Below are positions 11,077 to 22,709 of a stretch of 64,000 nt of DNA, piece after piece. The stretch comes from Sequoia sempervirens. Taxonomy: Eukaryota > Streptophyta > Pinopsida > Cupressales > Cupressaceae. Position numbers and translations under genes: made by a program. A model generated the notes under the pieces. It made no database searches. It was not told the origin of the DNA and saw only the letters and a program-made list of their open reading frames with translations. Position 1 is the stretch's first letter, and the number at the start of each line of letters is the position of its first letter. The stretch lies in contig VDFB02373365.1 of NCBI GenBank assembly GCA_007258455.2, positions 217,987,765-218,051,764 of the forward strand. Direction: 5' to 3'.

Positions 11077-12630
11077 TCAAAGACACCAAGTGTCATGTTG
11101 AGTAGTGGGAAGGAGTTCCTTAACAACCTACATCAAGGGGGTGAAGGATATGTGGTTATGTTACAACCTAAAGAAGAAGACAAGGCTGAAAAGACAGTCA
11201 TACCTAGAGCAGTCCTAAAGTTGTTGGATTAGTTCAAGGACATTATAAGTAATGGTGCACTTGCAACTCTACCACCAAAGAGAGCCATAAGTCATCAAAT
11301 TGACTTAATACCTAGAGCCTCATTGCCTAACAAAGCAGCTTATAAGCTTACATCAGATCAGAATCTAGAGGTAGCTAGGCAAGTGCAAGAGTTGTTGGAT
11401 CAAGGATTGATTCAAAAGAGCATCAGCCCATGTGCAATATTGGTAGTCTTGGCAACCAAGAAGGGAGGTAAATGGAGGTTATGCACTGATTCTAGAGAAA
11501 TAAATAGGATCACCATTAGGTATAGGTTCCCTATTCCTATAATTGAATATTTAATGGATTGTCTTGGAGGAGCTCAATACTACACAAAGTTGGATCTCAA
11601 GAGTGGATACCATCAGATCATAATTAAGGATGGTGATGAGTTGAACACATCATTTAAGACAAATGATGGGTTATATGAATGGAGAGTGATGCCATTTGGT
11701 CTCTCCAATGCCCCTAGCACATTCATGAGGCTCATGAATGAAGTGCTCAAAGACTTCATAGGGGTATTTGTGGTGGTATACCTTGATGACATCCTCATAT
11801 TCAACAAGATAGCAGAAGAACATTTAAAACATGTGGAGTTGGTTCTTAGAAGGTTGCAAGAGGAGAAGTTGACAATCAATCTAGAGAAGTGTGAGTTCTT
11901 TAAGCAAGAGCTTGTATATTTGGGTTTTGTAGTGTCCAAAGGATCATTGAAGATGGATCCAAGTAAGGTGGAAGCTATCCTAAACTAGACTACACCAACC
12001 ACAGGGACTGAGGTAAGAAGTTTCCATGGATTGGCTCAGTTCTACAGAAAATTCATAAGGAACTTTAGTGGTATATGTGCACCAATCCTAGATACAATCA
12101 AGGGTGGTTTAAAAACTAGGTTTGTGTGGACTCAAGAAGCTGAGAAAGGGTTTGAGAAACTGAAACAAGAGGTGGCAACTCAACCTATTCTCTTATTACC
12201 TAGTTTTGACAAATTGTTCACTGTTGAATGTGATGCAAGTGGAGTGGTAGTAGGAGGAGTGCTAAGTCAAGAGGGCAAGCCTATAGCCTTCTTTAGTGAG
12301 AAGCTCAATGAAGCAAAGAAGAGTTATTCAACTTATGACTTAGAACTTTATGCTTTGGTTTAGTCACTTAGGAAGTGGAGGCATTACCTTCTACCCAAGG
12401 AATTTTTAGTCTTTACCGACAATCAGGCACTTAGCTATATGAATACCCAAGAGAAGTTGAGGAATAGACACTTGAAGTGGATGGAATACATCCAAGATTT
12501 TACCTTCACCATCAAGCACAAGAAGGGATAGCTAAACAAAGTAGCAGATGCATTGAGCAGGAGGTTGTTGACAGTGCAAGAGATACAAGTGAAGAGCATA
12601 GGGATTGACATTTTTAAAGATCTCTATGGG
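11077..12630 (+). pseudogene. Element B reverse transcriptase and RNase H
   Basis: Frame 1. The RT runs from about 11323, with KWRLCTDSREIN, YYTKLDLKSGYHQI, MPFGLSNAPSTF and the catalytic YLDD at 11779-11790, then the thumb with [12 protein letters not shown]. RNase H follows from about 12214: [26 protein letters not shown] and FTDNQALSYM keep the D-E-D series, and the domain ends with NKVADALSRR. Stops are all TAG: 11074, 11230, 11986, 12361 and 12529. A one-base loss or gain near 12627 shifts the frame before the integrase. Confidence 0.9.
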
Positions 12631-14075
12631 AAGATGAAGACTTTTCAGAGGTCTATAAGGTATGTTCTAACTTTGAGAACCATTTCCATAGCCAATACTC
12701 AGAGTATACATTGCAAAGTGGGTTATTGTTTAAAGGAAATCAGTTATGTGTTCCAAGAGGGTCAATGAGGGAAAATCTCATTCAGGAAAAGCATAATGGA
12801 AGTCTTAGTGGACATTTTGGCATCAACAAGACTTTAGAACTAGTACAAAGATTCTATTACTGGCCTAAGTTGGCAAGAGATGTTAGAAAGTATGTGGAAC
12901 AATGTGTTGTGTGTATGAAAGCTAAGGGAGGAGCTAGTAATGCTGGTCTATATCAACCTCTACCCATTCCTAACAGACCATGGGAGTGTGTAAGCATGGA
13001 TTTTGTGGTAGGCCTTCCTAAGACCAAGACTAGTTTTGACAGTGTCTATGTAGTAGTGGATAGATTTAGCAAAATGAATCATTTTATCCCTTGCAAAACT
13101 ACTCATGATGCTAGTTACATATCTCATCTCTTCTTCAAGGAAGTTGTAAGGATCCATGGATTGCCTTTGAGCATTGTTTTAGACAAGGATGTGAAGTTCA
13201 TGAGTCACTTTTGGAAGACTCTATGGAGTAGATTGGGTACCAACCTCTCATTTGGATCAGCTTGCCATCCTTAGACCGATGGTCAAATAGAGGTGGTTAA
13301 CAGGGTGCTAGTTAACCTTCTAAGGTTCCTAACTAAGGAGTATGGACAGACATGGGATATGGTTATCTCACAAGCTGAGTATGCTTACAATGATAGTGTG
13401 AACATGACCACAGGGAAGAGTCCTTATGAAGTTGTGTATGGGATGCACCCAAGAGGCATATGTGAGCTCAGAGATCTTGGAGCTATGGAACATGGAAGTG
13501 GGCATGCAGAGGACTTCATTCAAACCATGAAAGAGATTTAGGATTAGGTGAAGAAGACAGTCACCGAGGCTACACAAAAGTTGAAGGAGAAGGTAGATTT
13601 GTCAAGGAAGGATGTGCAATTTGCAGTAGGAGACTATGTCATGGTCCACCTTAACAATTCAAGGTTGTAGAAGGGAATATCAACCAAGTTGCAAATGAAA
13701 AAAGAAGGACCATGCAAGATATTAGCCAAGTATGGTAAAAATTCATACAAGTTAGAGTTACCTACCGGTTTAGGAATCTCACCAGTTTTCAATATAGCTG
13801 ACTTGATCAAGTACAAGGGGTCAGTCAATGATGTGGATCAGAACAGTAAGGAGATCTTCAAGGACATCAGAAATATATCCTTACCTAATCAAGACAAGCC
13901 TTAGGCAGAGAAGATCTTGGAGTCAAGAGTGAAGAAGGCTACAAGGCACAAGGTATACATGGAGCATCTTGTCAAATGGAGGAATAAGCATGAATTTGAG
14001 GCTACATGGATGGATGCAGCTCAGCTCAAGAGGCAGGGCATAGATTTGTCATTACCCTCTCTTGACATTCCTTAG
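12631..14075 (+). pseudogene. Element B integrase with C-terminal chromodomain
   Basis: Frame 3. The zinc-binding HHCC part (HNGSLSGHFGINKTLELV then CVVCMKAKG) is followed by the catalytic core with SMDFVVGLP, VLDKDVKFMSHF and a DGQIEVVNR segment that supplies D, D and E. A GPY-like module (KKEGPCKILAKYGKNSYKLE) follows near 13695. From about 13920 comes ESRVKKATRHKVYMEHLVKW, then the conserved EFEATW, a chromodomain that in chromoviruses targets integration to marked chromatin. TAGs at 13272, 13539, 13545, 13668 and 13902 break it. The final TAG is at 14073. Confidence 0.88.
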
Positions 14076-14084
14076 AGTTTGTGT

Positions 14085-14097
14085 AGAGGGGGGAGAA
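14085..14097 (+). other. Polypurine tract of element B
   Basis: AGAGGGGGGAGAA abuts the 3' LTR and would prime plus-strand DNA. It is a normal PPT and a useful contrast with elements A, C and IV, which lack one at this place. Confidence 0.9.
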
Positions 14098-15563
14098 TGG
14101 TGCAAGAGCACCTAGGAAACAGTAGGCTATGGGTAGTCTAGGATAAATTTAGTGTAAATGATTTTCTAAGAAGGTCATGTTGACCATTGGAATTTGAGTT
14201 AGAGTGTTTTCTTGTCTTGATCAGGAGTGATCAGGAGGGAGGTTGTAAATCATGTTTCTTAGTTGTTTAGGAGTTAGCAATAATTGGCAAAGGTGGCAAA
14301 ATGGGACATTTTGCACCTTTTGCCACTTGATTATAGAAATGTCCGACCCAAGGGATTGGTAACTACCTTGGAGAGGAGTTATAAGGAGTTGCTCAAGCTG
14401 AGAGCAGGGTTGGTTGGTTTTTGATTTGTAATAATTTCATGGAGTGCAATTAAGACTATGATATTGAAGAACATCTTCTGGTTTATGGTTTTGGATTTAT
14501 GCATTGATGGTTTGATCAGATGTTGAGAGTAGAGTAGGTAGTGTAATTCCTTTTTAGGCATTTCTTAGTTCACTAGTTAGCTTGTTGCATCAGTTCAAGC
14601 ATTTTTTTTGTTAGGTTAATTCATTTCTTGCAATTTTTGTTCTGACTATCAAACCAGTAGAGATGGAGCTCTAGACAGTGTTTCCCCTGTACCTAGTGTA
14701 TGGGTTCTTGGAAATAGAGGCTAGACTCCATGTTTTTACATAAGGTAGAGGTAGGAATCCTTAGGAGTCAGGAATCCATGGCAAAAGACTATTCCTAGGT
14801 GAGCTTGGCAGTTCCCAGCTAGGACAGTCAAAGAGTGCAGAGCACTAAGGTTGCATGCGTGCCAATCTCCTGGTGAACCATGGTGTGGAGAGTATGTGGA
14901 TTGACTTACAGAGGCTTGGTAACAAGAAGGAGGCTTAACACAGACCGTGAAGTGGAAAACAAACTAACTGATCTCAAGGAGGTCAGAAACTGGCTTAAAA
15001 CAAGCCTAAATTTTCTAAGTTAAGGGTTGGAGCAGTGTACAGACATTGGAGGCTCCAAACCCAAAAAATATTCAAGGTGTGGGCAAGGGTACCATGAATC
15101 CCAAGAAAATATTTGGATTCATTTGGAGAATTTTGGCACACTCTCCATTTTTCTTGGGTTAGGAGGCCTAGTTGGAGCTCTAGGGCTTGTAGCCTTTTCT
15201 AACCCTAGGAGAGGGTTTGGTGGAAGCAATGGAGAATTGGAGTCTAGTGATTGATCAAGAACCCTAATAGGTTGCTATGAAGCTTTTTACTACATCTCTA
15301 CACCTCTGCAAGAACCTAACAGAATGTTGGGAGTAATTGGCCTTTAGGGAAGAGTAAGGGTCAAGGGTGAGCTAGTGGCAAGGCACCAAGATTGGCTTGG
15401 TGGAATGGAAGAGTGATGATAGTGGGGTTGGCCAGTAGGACCAAGGGGTACCTATACCTGAGATAGGACCTAAAGGTTAAGGTGGGAAAGTCACCTAGGA
15501 GTTCTTGAGAACAAGGACCCAGAGCATGGGACAATGAGTGTTCCACTCAACCCTTCCCTATCA
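14098..15563 (+). repeat. Element B 3' LTR
   Basis: 1,466 bp, directly repeated with 7958-9423, preceded by a PPT and followed by duplication GGGAT (15564-15568). Confidence 0.93.
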
Positions 15564-15960
15564 GGGATAATGAGTTCGTGCAGGATTTCCAAGCCATTAA
15601 GCAATCAATAAAGGAGGCTCATGTGTTAAGAACCCCTAATTTTTCTAAACCTTTACAGATTTTCTCATTTGCTTCTTTCCACACAATTGTAGCTGTGTTA
15701 TTGCAAAAGAATGCAAAAGGTTTTGAATAGCCTATGGCCTTTTTCAGAAAATCCTTACAAGCTGTAGAACTTAAGTATGATATAAATGAAAAATAGGCAT
15801 ATGCACTGGTGAAAGAAGTAAAAGATTTTAGGCCTTATTTGATGGGAGCTACTATAGTTGCATATGTTCCTAGCACTGCTATTAAGGACATCTTCACACA
15901 ACAAGAAGTGTTAGGAAGAAGGTGTAGGTGGATAAATAGGATCCAAGAATTCTATTGAGG
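15564..15960 (+). pseudogene. Element A gypsy RNase H, continued after the nested insertion
   Basis: Frame 2 resumes at the GAT codon shared with 7955-7957. It reads the RT-RNase H junction (FVQDFQAIKQSIKEAHVL) and then a gypsy RNase H, with PFQ-like entry, MAFFRKSLQAVELKYDIN and YALVKEVKDFRPYLMG. TAGs replace Gln at 15728 and 15797. The usual first catalytic Asp block is altered to SFASFHTIVAVLL, so this gypsy RNase H looks catalytically dead in origin or by decay. That fits the presence of a second RNase H upstream. A frameshift near 15950 leads into the integrase. Confidence 0.75.
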
Positions 15961-15962
15961 TC

Positions 15963-17333
15963 TAGATTACCAAACTAGTGAGAGGACAAGGATTGGCCAA
16001 GATTATGGCCCAAAGTAATCTGGAAGCAAATCAGATAAATTTTCTAGAAGAGAATAGATCACATATATGTGATATGGAGCATTCAGAATGGTATAGAGAT
16101 GTGATATATTATCTGCAAAGAATGAAATGTCTTGACAAATTGAGTGAAAATGAGAAAAGGAAATTGAAGTTACATGCTATCAAGTATGTTATTGTAGATG
16201 GAAAGCTCTAGTGGAGAAATGGAGAAGGTGTCATGCTAAAGTGTGTTGACCAAGATCAAGTAAAAGAACTTCTGAGTGAGATGCACGGTGGAGTTTGTGG
16301 AGGACATTATATGGCTAAAACAATTGCACATAAGGTAATGAGGGCTGGATTTTGGTGGCCTACATCTCTTAAGGATGAACACCAATTAGTAAAGACATGT
16401 GATGCTTGTCAATGTTTCTTTTGTAAGTTAAAGTTTTCTAGTAACTTGCCTCTAAAACCAGTCATAGTACAAGCTCCATTTCAGCAGTGGGGTATTGATT
16501 TTGTAGGAGAGATAGCATGTAAATCTAGTGAAGGCCACTCATGGATATTGGTGGCCACTGATTATTTCACCAAGTGGGTGGAAGCAATTACAACAAAGAA
16601 AGCCACTAGTAAAGTGGTAATTGACTTCTTGATGAACAACATATTGACTAGATTTAGATGTCCAAAAAGGATTGTATTAGACAATGCAATGTGTTTTAGA
16701 TCTGAAGAATACATAGAATTTTGTGAGAAGCATGGCATCCAAATTTCTTATTCATCACCATATCACCCACAGGGAAATGGACAAGCAGAATCAAGCAATA
16801 AAAGCTTGATGAAGATTATTAAAATAATCCTGGATCAGAATAAAAAGGCTTGGGATTCTAAGCTGAGATTAGTAGTCTGGGAAAATAGGGTAACTGTGAA
16901 TAAGGAAATAGGTTGTGCCCCATTCGACTTGGTTTATGGGATAAATGTCAAGTTGCCCCAAAATAACTTAATGGAAATGTACAAGTTTCTCCAGATGTAT
17001 GATAACGAAATTGATGATGAGATGCAATTGAGAGTGGAAGCTTTTATAGAATTGGATGAAACCAGGAGGGATGCACAAAAGAGAAATGCAAAGTTGCAGT
17101 TGCAAGTAAAGAATTTTTATGACAAAAGGGAAATTACTAGGAGTTTCAAAGATGGAGACTTGGTTTTAATGTGGAATGCCAGACTGGAGATAAAGGGAAA
17201 CATGGTAAATTTGATGCAATCTAGTTGGGTCCATTTTTTACTAATGGTAAGTGGGGTGAAGATTCATACTTCCTCTGAGATATGACAGGGGATATTCTTG
17301 AACTACCAGTTCATGGATAGTTCTTGAAGTTAT
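15963..17333 (+). pseudogene. Element A integrase and GPF-like C-terminus
   Basis: Frame 3. After a linker (from 15978) with TAG at 16210 comes the zinc part MHGGVCGGHYMAKTIAHKV, then CDACQ. The catalytic core has D at 16497 (WGIDFVGE), D at 16680 (VLDNAMCF) and E at 16788 (NGQAESSNKS), so the triad is intact. The C-terminus (GDLVLMWNARLEIKG) frameshifts near 17190 and then reads a GPF-type module to a TGA at about 17331. The same ending, close to LKHYFLA, is seen in element C near 54990. It would insert the DNA copy into the chromosome. Confidence 0.85.
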
Positions 17334-17433
17334 ACTTCGCTTGAAGTATTTTTTTCCATGAACAATAGTTTAGGTTTATATATTTTGTACATAGGTTGGA
17401 TTATTTTTTCCAAACAATCCCTTTTTGGTTGTC

Positions 17434-17513
17434 TTTGCCTCTTGGTCTGCTCTTCCCGAGATTCTGAATTCTCGCTTCATTCCAGTGGAATGAACGTCCC
17501 TAACTGGAGCCAC
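17434..17513 (+). other. 3' module of element A: hairpin plus tRNA-Arg-3'-end-like sequence in place of a PPT
   Basis: Directly before the 3' LTR there is no purine run. A perfect 8-bp hairpin (TTCATTCC-AGT-GGAATGAA, 17476-17494) is followed by TCCCTAACTGGAGCCAC (17497-17513). This aligns with TCCCCAGTGGAGTCGCC, the sense 3' end of the tRNA whose complement is the PBS. Elements C (55979-55992) and IV (47093-47108) have better-preserved versions at the same place. Function unknown; a primer role is inferred only. Confidence 0.6.
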
Positions 17514-19016
17514 TGATGGAGCTTTAAATTTTTGCTCCTTGTTTGTTACTTATCTCCTACCTTATGTCTCTGGTCTTTCATGGTGTTGGAAAATTTTTAA
17601 GGGTTGGGGTTGTAGCTTTTCCTACATGTAAAACCCTTGTATTATTTTATGCCTTGGTCGGGTTCTATCTCGCTGTTACTTTCAGAGGGCTTTTAAAACA
17701 TCTTATGTCCTATCGATTTTTCTAGGCATGGTTCCTTTAGTCTTAATTTTTTATCTCCTCTACGGGTTTTATTTTCCTAAGTCCTGGTTCGCCCTATGTT
17801 TCATGATTTAAAAACAACTTATGTCATTGTTTTCCATCCGCCTAGTGATGTCCCCTTGTCCTTTAATGAATGTTTTATTTTGCAGAGGGATGAAATTCAC
17901 GATACTGTTGATCATTTGCCTTCAGATATCAACGGTTTCCCACCATCCTGTGATTGGGAATTGTATGATTGTGATATCATGGACGGGTGCCACGTGTCCT
18001 ATCTAATGAAGTCGAAAGAATAAAGGAAATGTTTTCTGGCCATAATAGATTAAAAGGTGGGTTGCTAAAATTTCTCTTAAGATGAACATGCTTAAACTTG
18101 ATAGATATGTTATAATCTTGATGGAAAATCTGCTCGAGGGTTAACGATAAGGCTGGCGATTGCATTGAAGGAACGAGATCACCGATGTTCAAGATCAATG
18201 GTTGCCCACCATCACCTGATCATAAGTTGTAGGATTTCCATATTGTGGGCGACCGTCATGTGGACTTTCTTCATAGTGTATGGTATGGTGGGCCCCTTAT
18301 TTCCATGTTGGTGATTATGTCAGCCTATTTTGAAGGTGGCCGCCGATGATTTGATCAAACTAAATAATCAATAGCTCGAATTTAAATCTGCATCAAATAT
18401 GGTTGGATTCATTCATGCAGTGCAAAATTGAGCTTTAATGGAAGATGAGACACTTGCTGGCGTGATTTGATCAACATAAAATCAATTTTCCTGCTTTGTT
18501 TGTATCACAAAGCATTCAACTATTTTGTGGAGCAATTTCAGAGCTAGAGGTGGAATTGCATGTTTCTGTAACCATAATTTGGGATTTTGGAGAATAAAGC
18601 CATGAGTTTATTTTCTATGCCTCCTGGTCATTCTGCACTTGAATTTGTGAAAGGATTAGCTGTGTTTTTTAGTGAGTTTGTTGATAAACATGTTAGGGCT
18701 ATAGTTTAATTATAGATTGTGAGAAATTGCAGTATTTTGTTCTGTAATTTCCTATCTTTGGTTAGTCCTAGCTACTTGAAGTGTAATGTTATAAAGAAGC
18801 CTTAGTTTGTCCTAGATAGCATAGCCAAAGCAACATTCTGGCTAAGTTGATTATTTAAAAAGAAACCTGTATGATGACTTCCTGGATCAATTTCCCTTGT
18901 CAACGAATGATAGGAGGAAGGGATTAATTCTAATGTAAGAGAAAATCCTGGGGGAAGGGTTAATATACAATTTCTCTAACATCGCCGATGCTAGGGTTCC
19001 CTTCACATGTTTGGAA

Positions 19017-22000
19017 ATGTTCAGATTGTGGTACGGACAGAGGAATTTTCCTCACCCTTTTTCAAATGGATGGATGTATGATATGGGGAAGCTAGTGGTA
19101 CCAAATGTATTCCTTGATGTAGACCTTCTTAGGGTAGTGCTTCAAGATACAACCCTGTCATATGGGTAATTAGGGATAATGATGGAAAGGTTCTATTGAG
19201 AGTTAACAGAGAAGAGGTCCAACATATTTTTGACTTGAGTGAACTGAGTAAAGACCTGGTTCCTATCAATCTTGAGGAAATGAAACATGAGTATGCAAAG
19301 TTGAAATCTCTTTTTAGAGCTAAGTTGCTTCCACCTCATCTGGCTAGGGAAAGAGGTTCACAGTTTCATATCAACCCCAGTGACCAAGAACCTTTCAGAT
19401 TAATTTTTTTTGCAAACCATTTCCTAGCCACTTTCTATTTATTGTGTTAGATTTTGGGTTTCAATGCTAGTGCGGTAATTCCCATTGCATACATTTTCAT
19501 AGGGGTGCAAATACAACACCCTAACTTCTCTATGACCTTCGACTTCGCTTCTTTCTTGGCTGAGAGGATACATGAAGGGTTGTCAAAGCTGTAGAAGAAT
19601 GATACCAACACTCAATTATTTTGGTATTCTATGTTTATGCATATGTTTTTTTTTAAGAATGTTGAATTATTTTTTGAGAAGATGAAATTAAGGCAATCGG
19701 TTGATGGAGAAAGATTTTCAGTATAGCTATGGGTTGCAGATTTATCTTGTAAAATGGAAAGCACTAGTTATGTGCAATTTGATAATTTTTTTGCTTCCAG
19801 ATTAAGGACTAGATTGATGGTGAATGTACCTAGGATCCTTGAGGAATTACATGATTTCCTTAGGCCAAAGGAGAGGAAGCCAGAATTGAAAGTTTACCAT
19901 AACTAGGGTGACATTATCCCATACCCAGTCAACACTGTTTTGAGAATATATGGTTTTCAAGGATCCCCTCATATACTGCCATACAATGTGCCACCAAGAA
20001 TGGGGTTTGTAGAAGTTATGTGGCAGATAGGTTGTATTCATGAGGACAACCTCAGTAGAAGGGGTAAGGGAACATTTTTCCCAAATTATACAATGGTGTC
20101 TGATTTTGCATTTTCAAAGGGAGGCTGGATGCATTTTGATAAATTCTTTGATGATTACCATTTGAGATGTGGTCCAAAGCAGCAACATGATCCTAAGGGT
20201 TTCTTTGCTCTTTTTAGACAAAGAATAAAAGTTGGAAAATTTGTGCATGAGTTCAACTTCCCTAAAGACTTGATTAGAAATGAATTTGATTTGAATAGAC
20301 AGAAGTTGAACAAGGAGAAATGGATAGCTTATAGTAAGCTACTAGATGTTGTGCACAAAGTGGATCCAAAATATGATCCACTATTGGAGTTCAGTCCCCA
20401 CCATAAGAAATTTGTTTTTTTGATGGGGAACTTCAAAGAGATTATGGGCACTTTGAGAACAAAAAACATAAATTTAGAATTGAGTCTGGGTGTACAAGAA
20501 CAAGGTGTCAGACCAATTGAAATAAAGCCAACATATCAGCCTACAGAAAGGTGGCCCATTTATAAGAGGAAAAAGGATAGCAACAGTGACGAGGAAGAAG
20601 TGGATAGAAAAGAAAGCAAATTATGAAGGTACATACACAACCAGGTCCAAAATTCAAAGTGCCTAGGGCAATAAAAATTATTGATTTAGAATCATCACGA
20701 AAAGATAGTCACCCATCACCACCATCTGAGTGAAGCCCTAAAAGGAAAAGAATTGATCAACCACAGGAGGATCTGATAGATGAAATCATTGTTACTAATC
20801 AAGACATGCAAGTTGGTATGTCTTCCCCTCCTAGGCCAGCCGAATTGGTTTTATCTGATTTAGATATGAAAGGAAAAAGTGTACAAGATGCAAGAATGGA
20901 AGCATGCAGGGAGTTTCTAGATGACAATACATTTGTAAAAACTTATGTATTCTTGAAATTGACATGGAGGATTAAATTTGAAGAATATCAAGATAAATGT
21001 AGGCAAAGAAGAGAACTAAGGCCTGATAGGTTAGACTAGGAGAATGACGAGGTAAAAGCTAAATTAATGGAAGAATTCAAGAACATCACTCCTGAAGAAG
21101 GAAGAAAACTGGTGAGTCAGGTTGGTGTATTGATTATTCCTTAATGGGACATTGCAGATGTTGTGGCCTTTAATGCTATTATGAAGTCTAAGCATCCCTT
21201 TCAAGATTTTGAAGAAGAATTCAAGGAAACATTGCAAAACTCTGCCTTCAGTGAAGAATATGAAACTTTGGCATTCTGGGCATTGGCCCCACAAGGGAGA
21301 AAACTAGATGTTTCTGATATTAATCCAAAAATTTTAGGAGGATTAATAATAAAGAGAGCTTCAAAGACCTCAACCACCAAGGCCACTAATTTAACTGTGA
21401 ATGTGGCCAAATTGGCCCAAAAGACTGCTGAAAAAGAAGAAGCTGAAAGGAAGAGCTTAATGGAAAAATATAACCTTTTGATTGAGGAGTACAGCAAGAT
21501 GCGGCAGAAAAATGTTGAGTTGCAAACTGAGGTGGAAAGGTTCAGGTATAGATAGATTGGGGAGACATCAAGTTCTCTAGGAACTAGTAGATTACCTTCC
21601 ATAGTAGGGTCAGTGCCTCCTGCTTCTCCAATTGTTTCCACACCAGGGTCTCCCAATCAAAATCCTATCCTCACCCCTTCTTTAGAGTAAAATGATGAAG
21701 AAATAGAGTGCTTTGTTGATCCTACAAAGAAGTAGCTCTTGCAAAAAATTGATGAATTGTAGGTATCATTAAAGGTAAATGAGGAGGGATCTTTTTTAAA
21801 GCAAAAGGAGATTGTTACTACTATTTTGAGGCATTTAAATGAAAGGATTGATAGTAAATTACTATCTATACATTCTTTATATTCTTTATTGTTAGATGCA
21901 ATAAAAAATATTGATAGGGATCAGGAGGTAGTGATACCAATAATTGAAAATTAGATCCGTAGGACCAGTGATCTGGATATCATGTATAAGGCCTCAAGGT

Positions 22001-22452
22001 TTGATATAAATAATATGCCAAAATCATTAAAACCTACTCATGTGTTAGTAAAATCATTGCAAGGTTTTCAGACCTTACCAGATGACTTAAGTAGGAAGAT
22101 TAGGGAGTTAGTGAAGAATTTCAATGATTGGGGTAACACATTGTTACCTGATATATCTGATAAGCAAGGGAAAATCTGGTCACTCCAACAATGGTAGGAT
22201 CAAGCAAGTGAGGTCATCAATGATCAAATTAATTCAATTTGTGATGACTCAGAATATGATTTTTTGGTGAGTTGTATGGATAAAATCATTAGTACCAGCT
22301 CATTTTTGGAATCTTTTGAAAGGGATGCAAATCAGGTAGTGGTAAAATACACACCTTATAATGCCAAGGTGGATGAGGTAATTAATTTTGACTGCATGAA
22401 TGATGAAGAGTACCATAAATGGGTAACTAAATATTTGGCTGAGGAAGAGTAA
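19017..22452 (+). pseudogene. LTR-embedded ORF of element A (about 1,140 codons), unknown protein
   Basis: Coding character is kept across 3.4 kb of LTR: ATG 19017 (frame 3), frame 2 from about 19150 to 20626, frame 1 to the TAA at 22450. Two frameshifts and about a dozen stops, mostly TAG, break it. I recognise no known domain. Features seen: an N-terminal folded region (IFDLSEL, then FQGSPHILPYNVPPRMGF at about 19957), a basic/acidic patch (YKRKKDSNSDEEEVDRKE, about 20560), and a coiled coil (EKEEAERKSLMEKYNLLIEE, about 21430-21545). The end is acidic (VTKYLAEEE). Element C's LTR frame shares QGSP plus following hydrophobics and other blocks, so this is a family. It is not an env: I see no signal peptide or membrane segment. 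Confidence 0.65.
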
Positions 22453-22703
22453 AAAGAGTGGACTACTAACATGTGGAAAATCAGATGTTGCGGTTGCAAC
22501 GGTTCCTATTTTGTGTTGATGGCATGCTCGACACGAGTTTCTTGTGGTTTTTGTTGCATCAACGTTCCTTAGCTAATATGATGAACAAGAATATTCTCCA
22601 AGGTGATGGTTGTTGTAATGATTTTTGGAATATCACCAAGTGCTCCAATTGGCTAGTGACATGTGTACTTTCTGGCCCGATGCTTGTTTGCTCCTTCATT
22701 TTC

Positions 22704-22709
22704 TATAAG
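22704..22709 (+). promoter_or_regulatory. Candidate TATA box of element A, 3' LTR copy
   Basis: TATAAG in CTATAAGAAGG, the same as at 387-392. It lies 0.25 kb after the end of the LTR frame, which puts that frame in U3 if the box is used. Confidence 0.3.

Larger units (their letters stand above)
7958..15563 (+). mobile_element. Element B: complete chromovirus (Ty3/gypsy) nested in element A
   Basis: Two LTRs of equal length (1,466 bp: 7958-9423 and 14098-15563) begin TGGTGCA and end CCCTATCA. They are flanked by a perfect target duplication GGGAT (7953-7957 and 15564-15568). Internal order is PBS, gag, protease, RT, RNase H, integrase, chromodomain and PPT. A 120-bp LTR sample (7961-8080 against 14101-14220) shows about 5 differences. 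Removing it rejoins the RNase H of element A across the GAT codon. Two frameshifts and about a dozen TAG stops inactivate it. Confidence 0.95.

Noticed and set aside
9467..14075. Reassignment of TAG to glutamine (non-standard code)
   Set aside because: TAA, TGA and frameshifts also break these frames, several TAGs replace Trp and not Gln, and natural ends also use TAG. Mutational decay of plant transposons explains the pattern.
17543..18023. Short plus-strand frames in the first part of the element A 3' LTR
   Set aside because: Short, with no shared motif with other frames, and overlapping each other in different frames. No support as genes.
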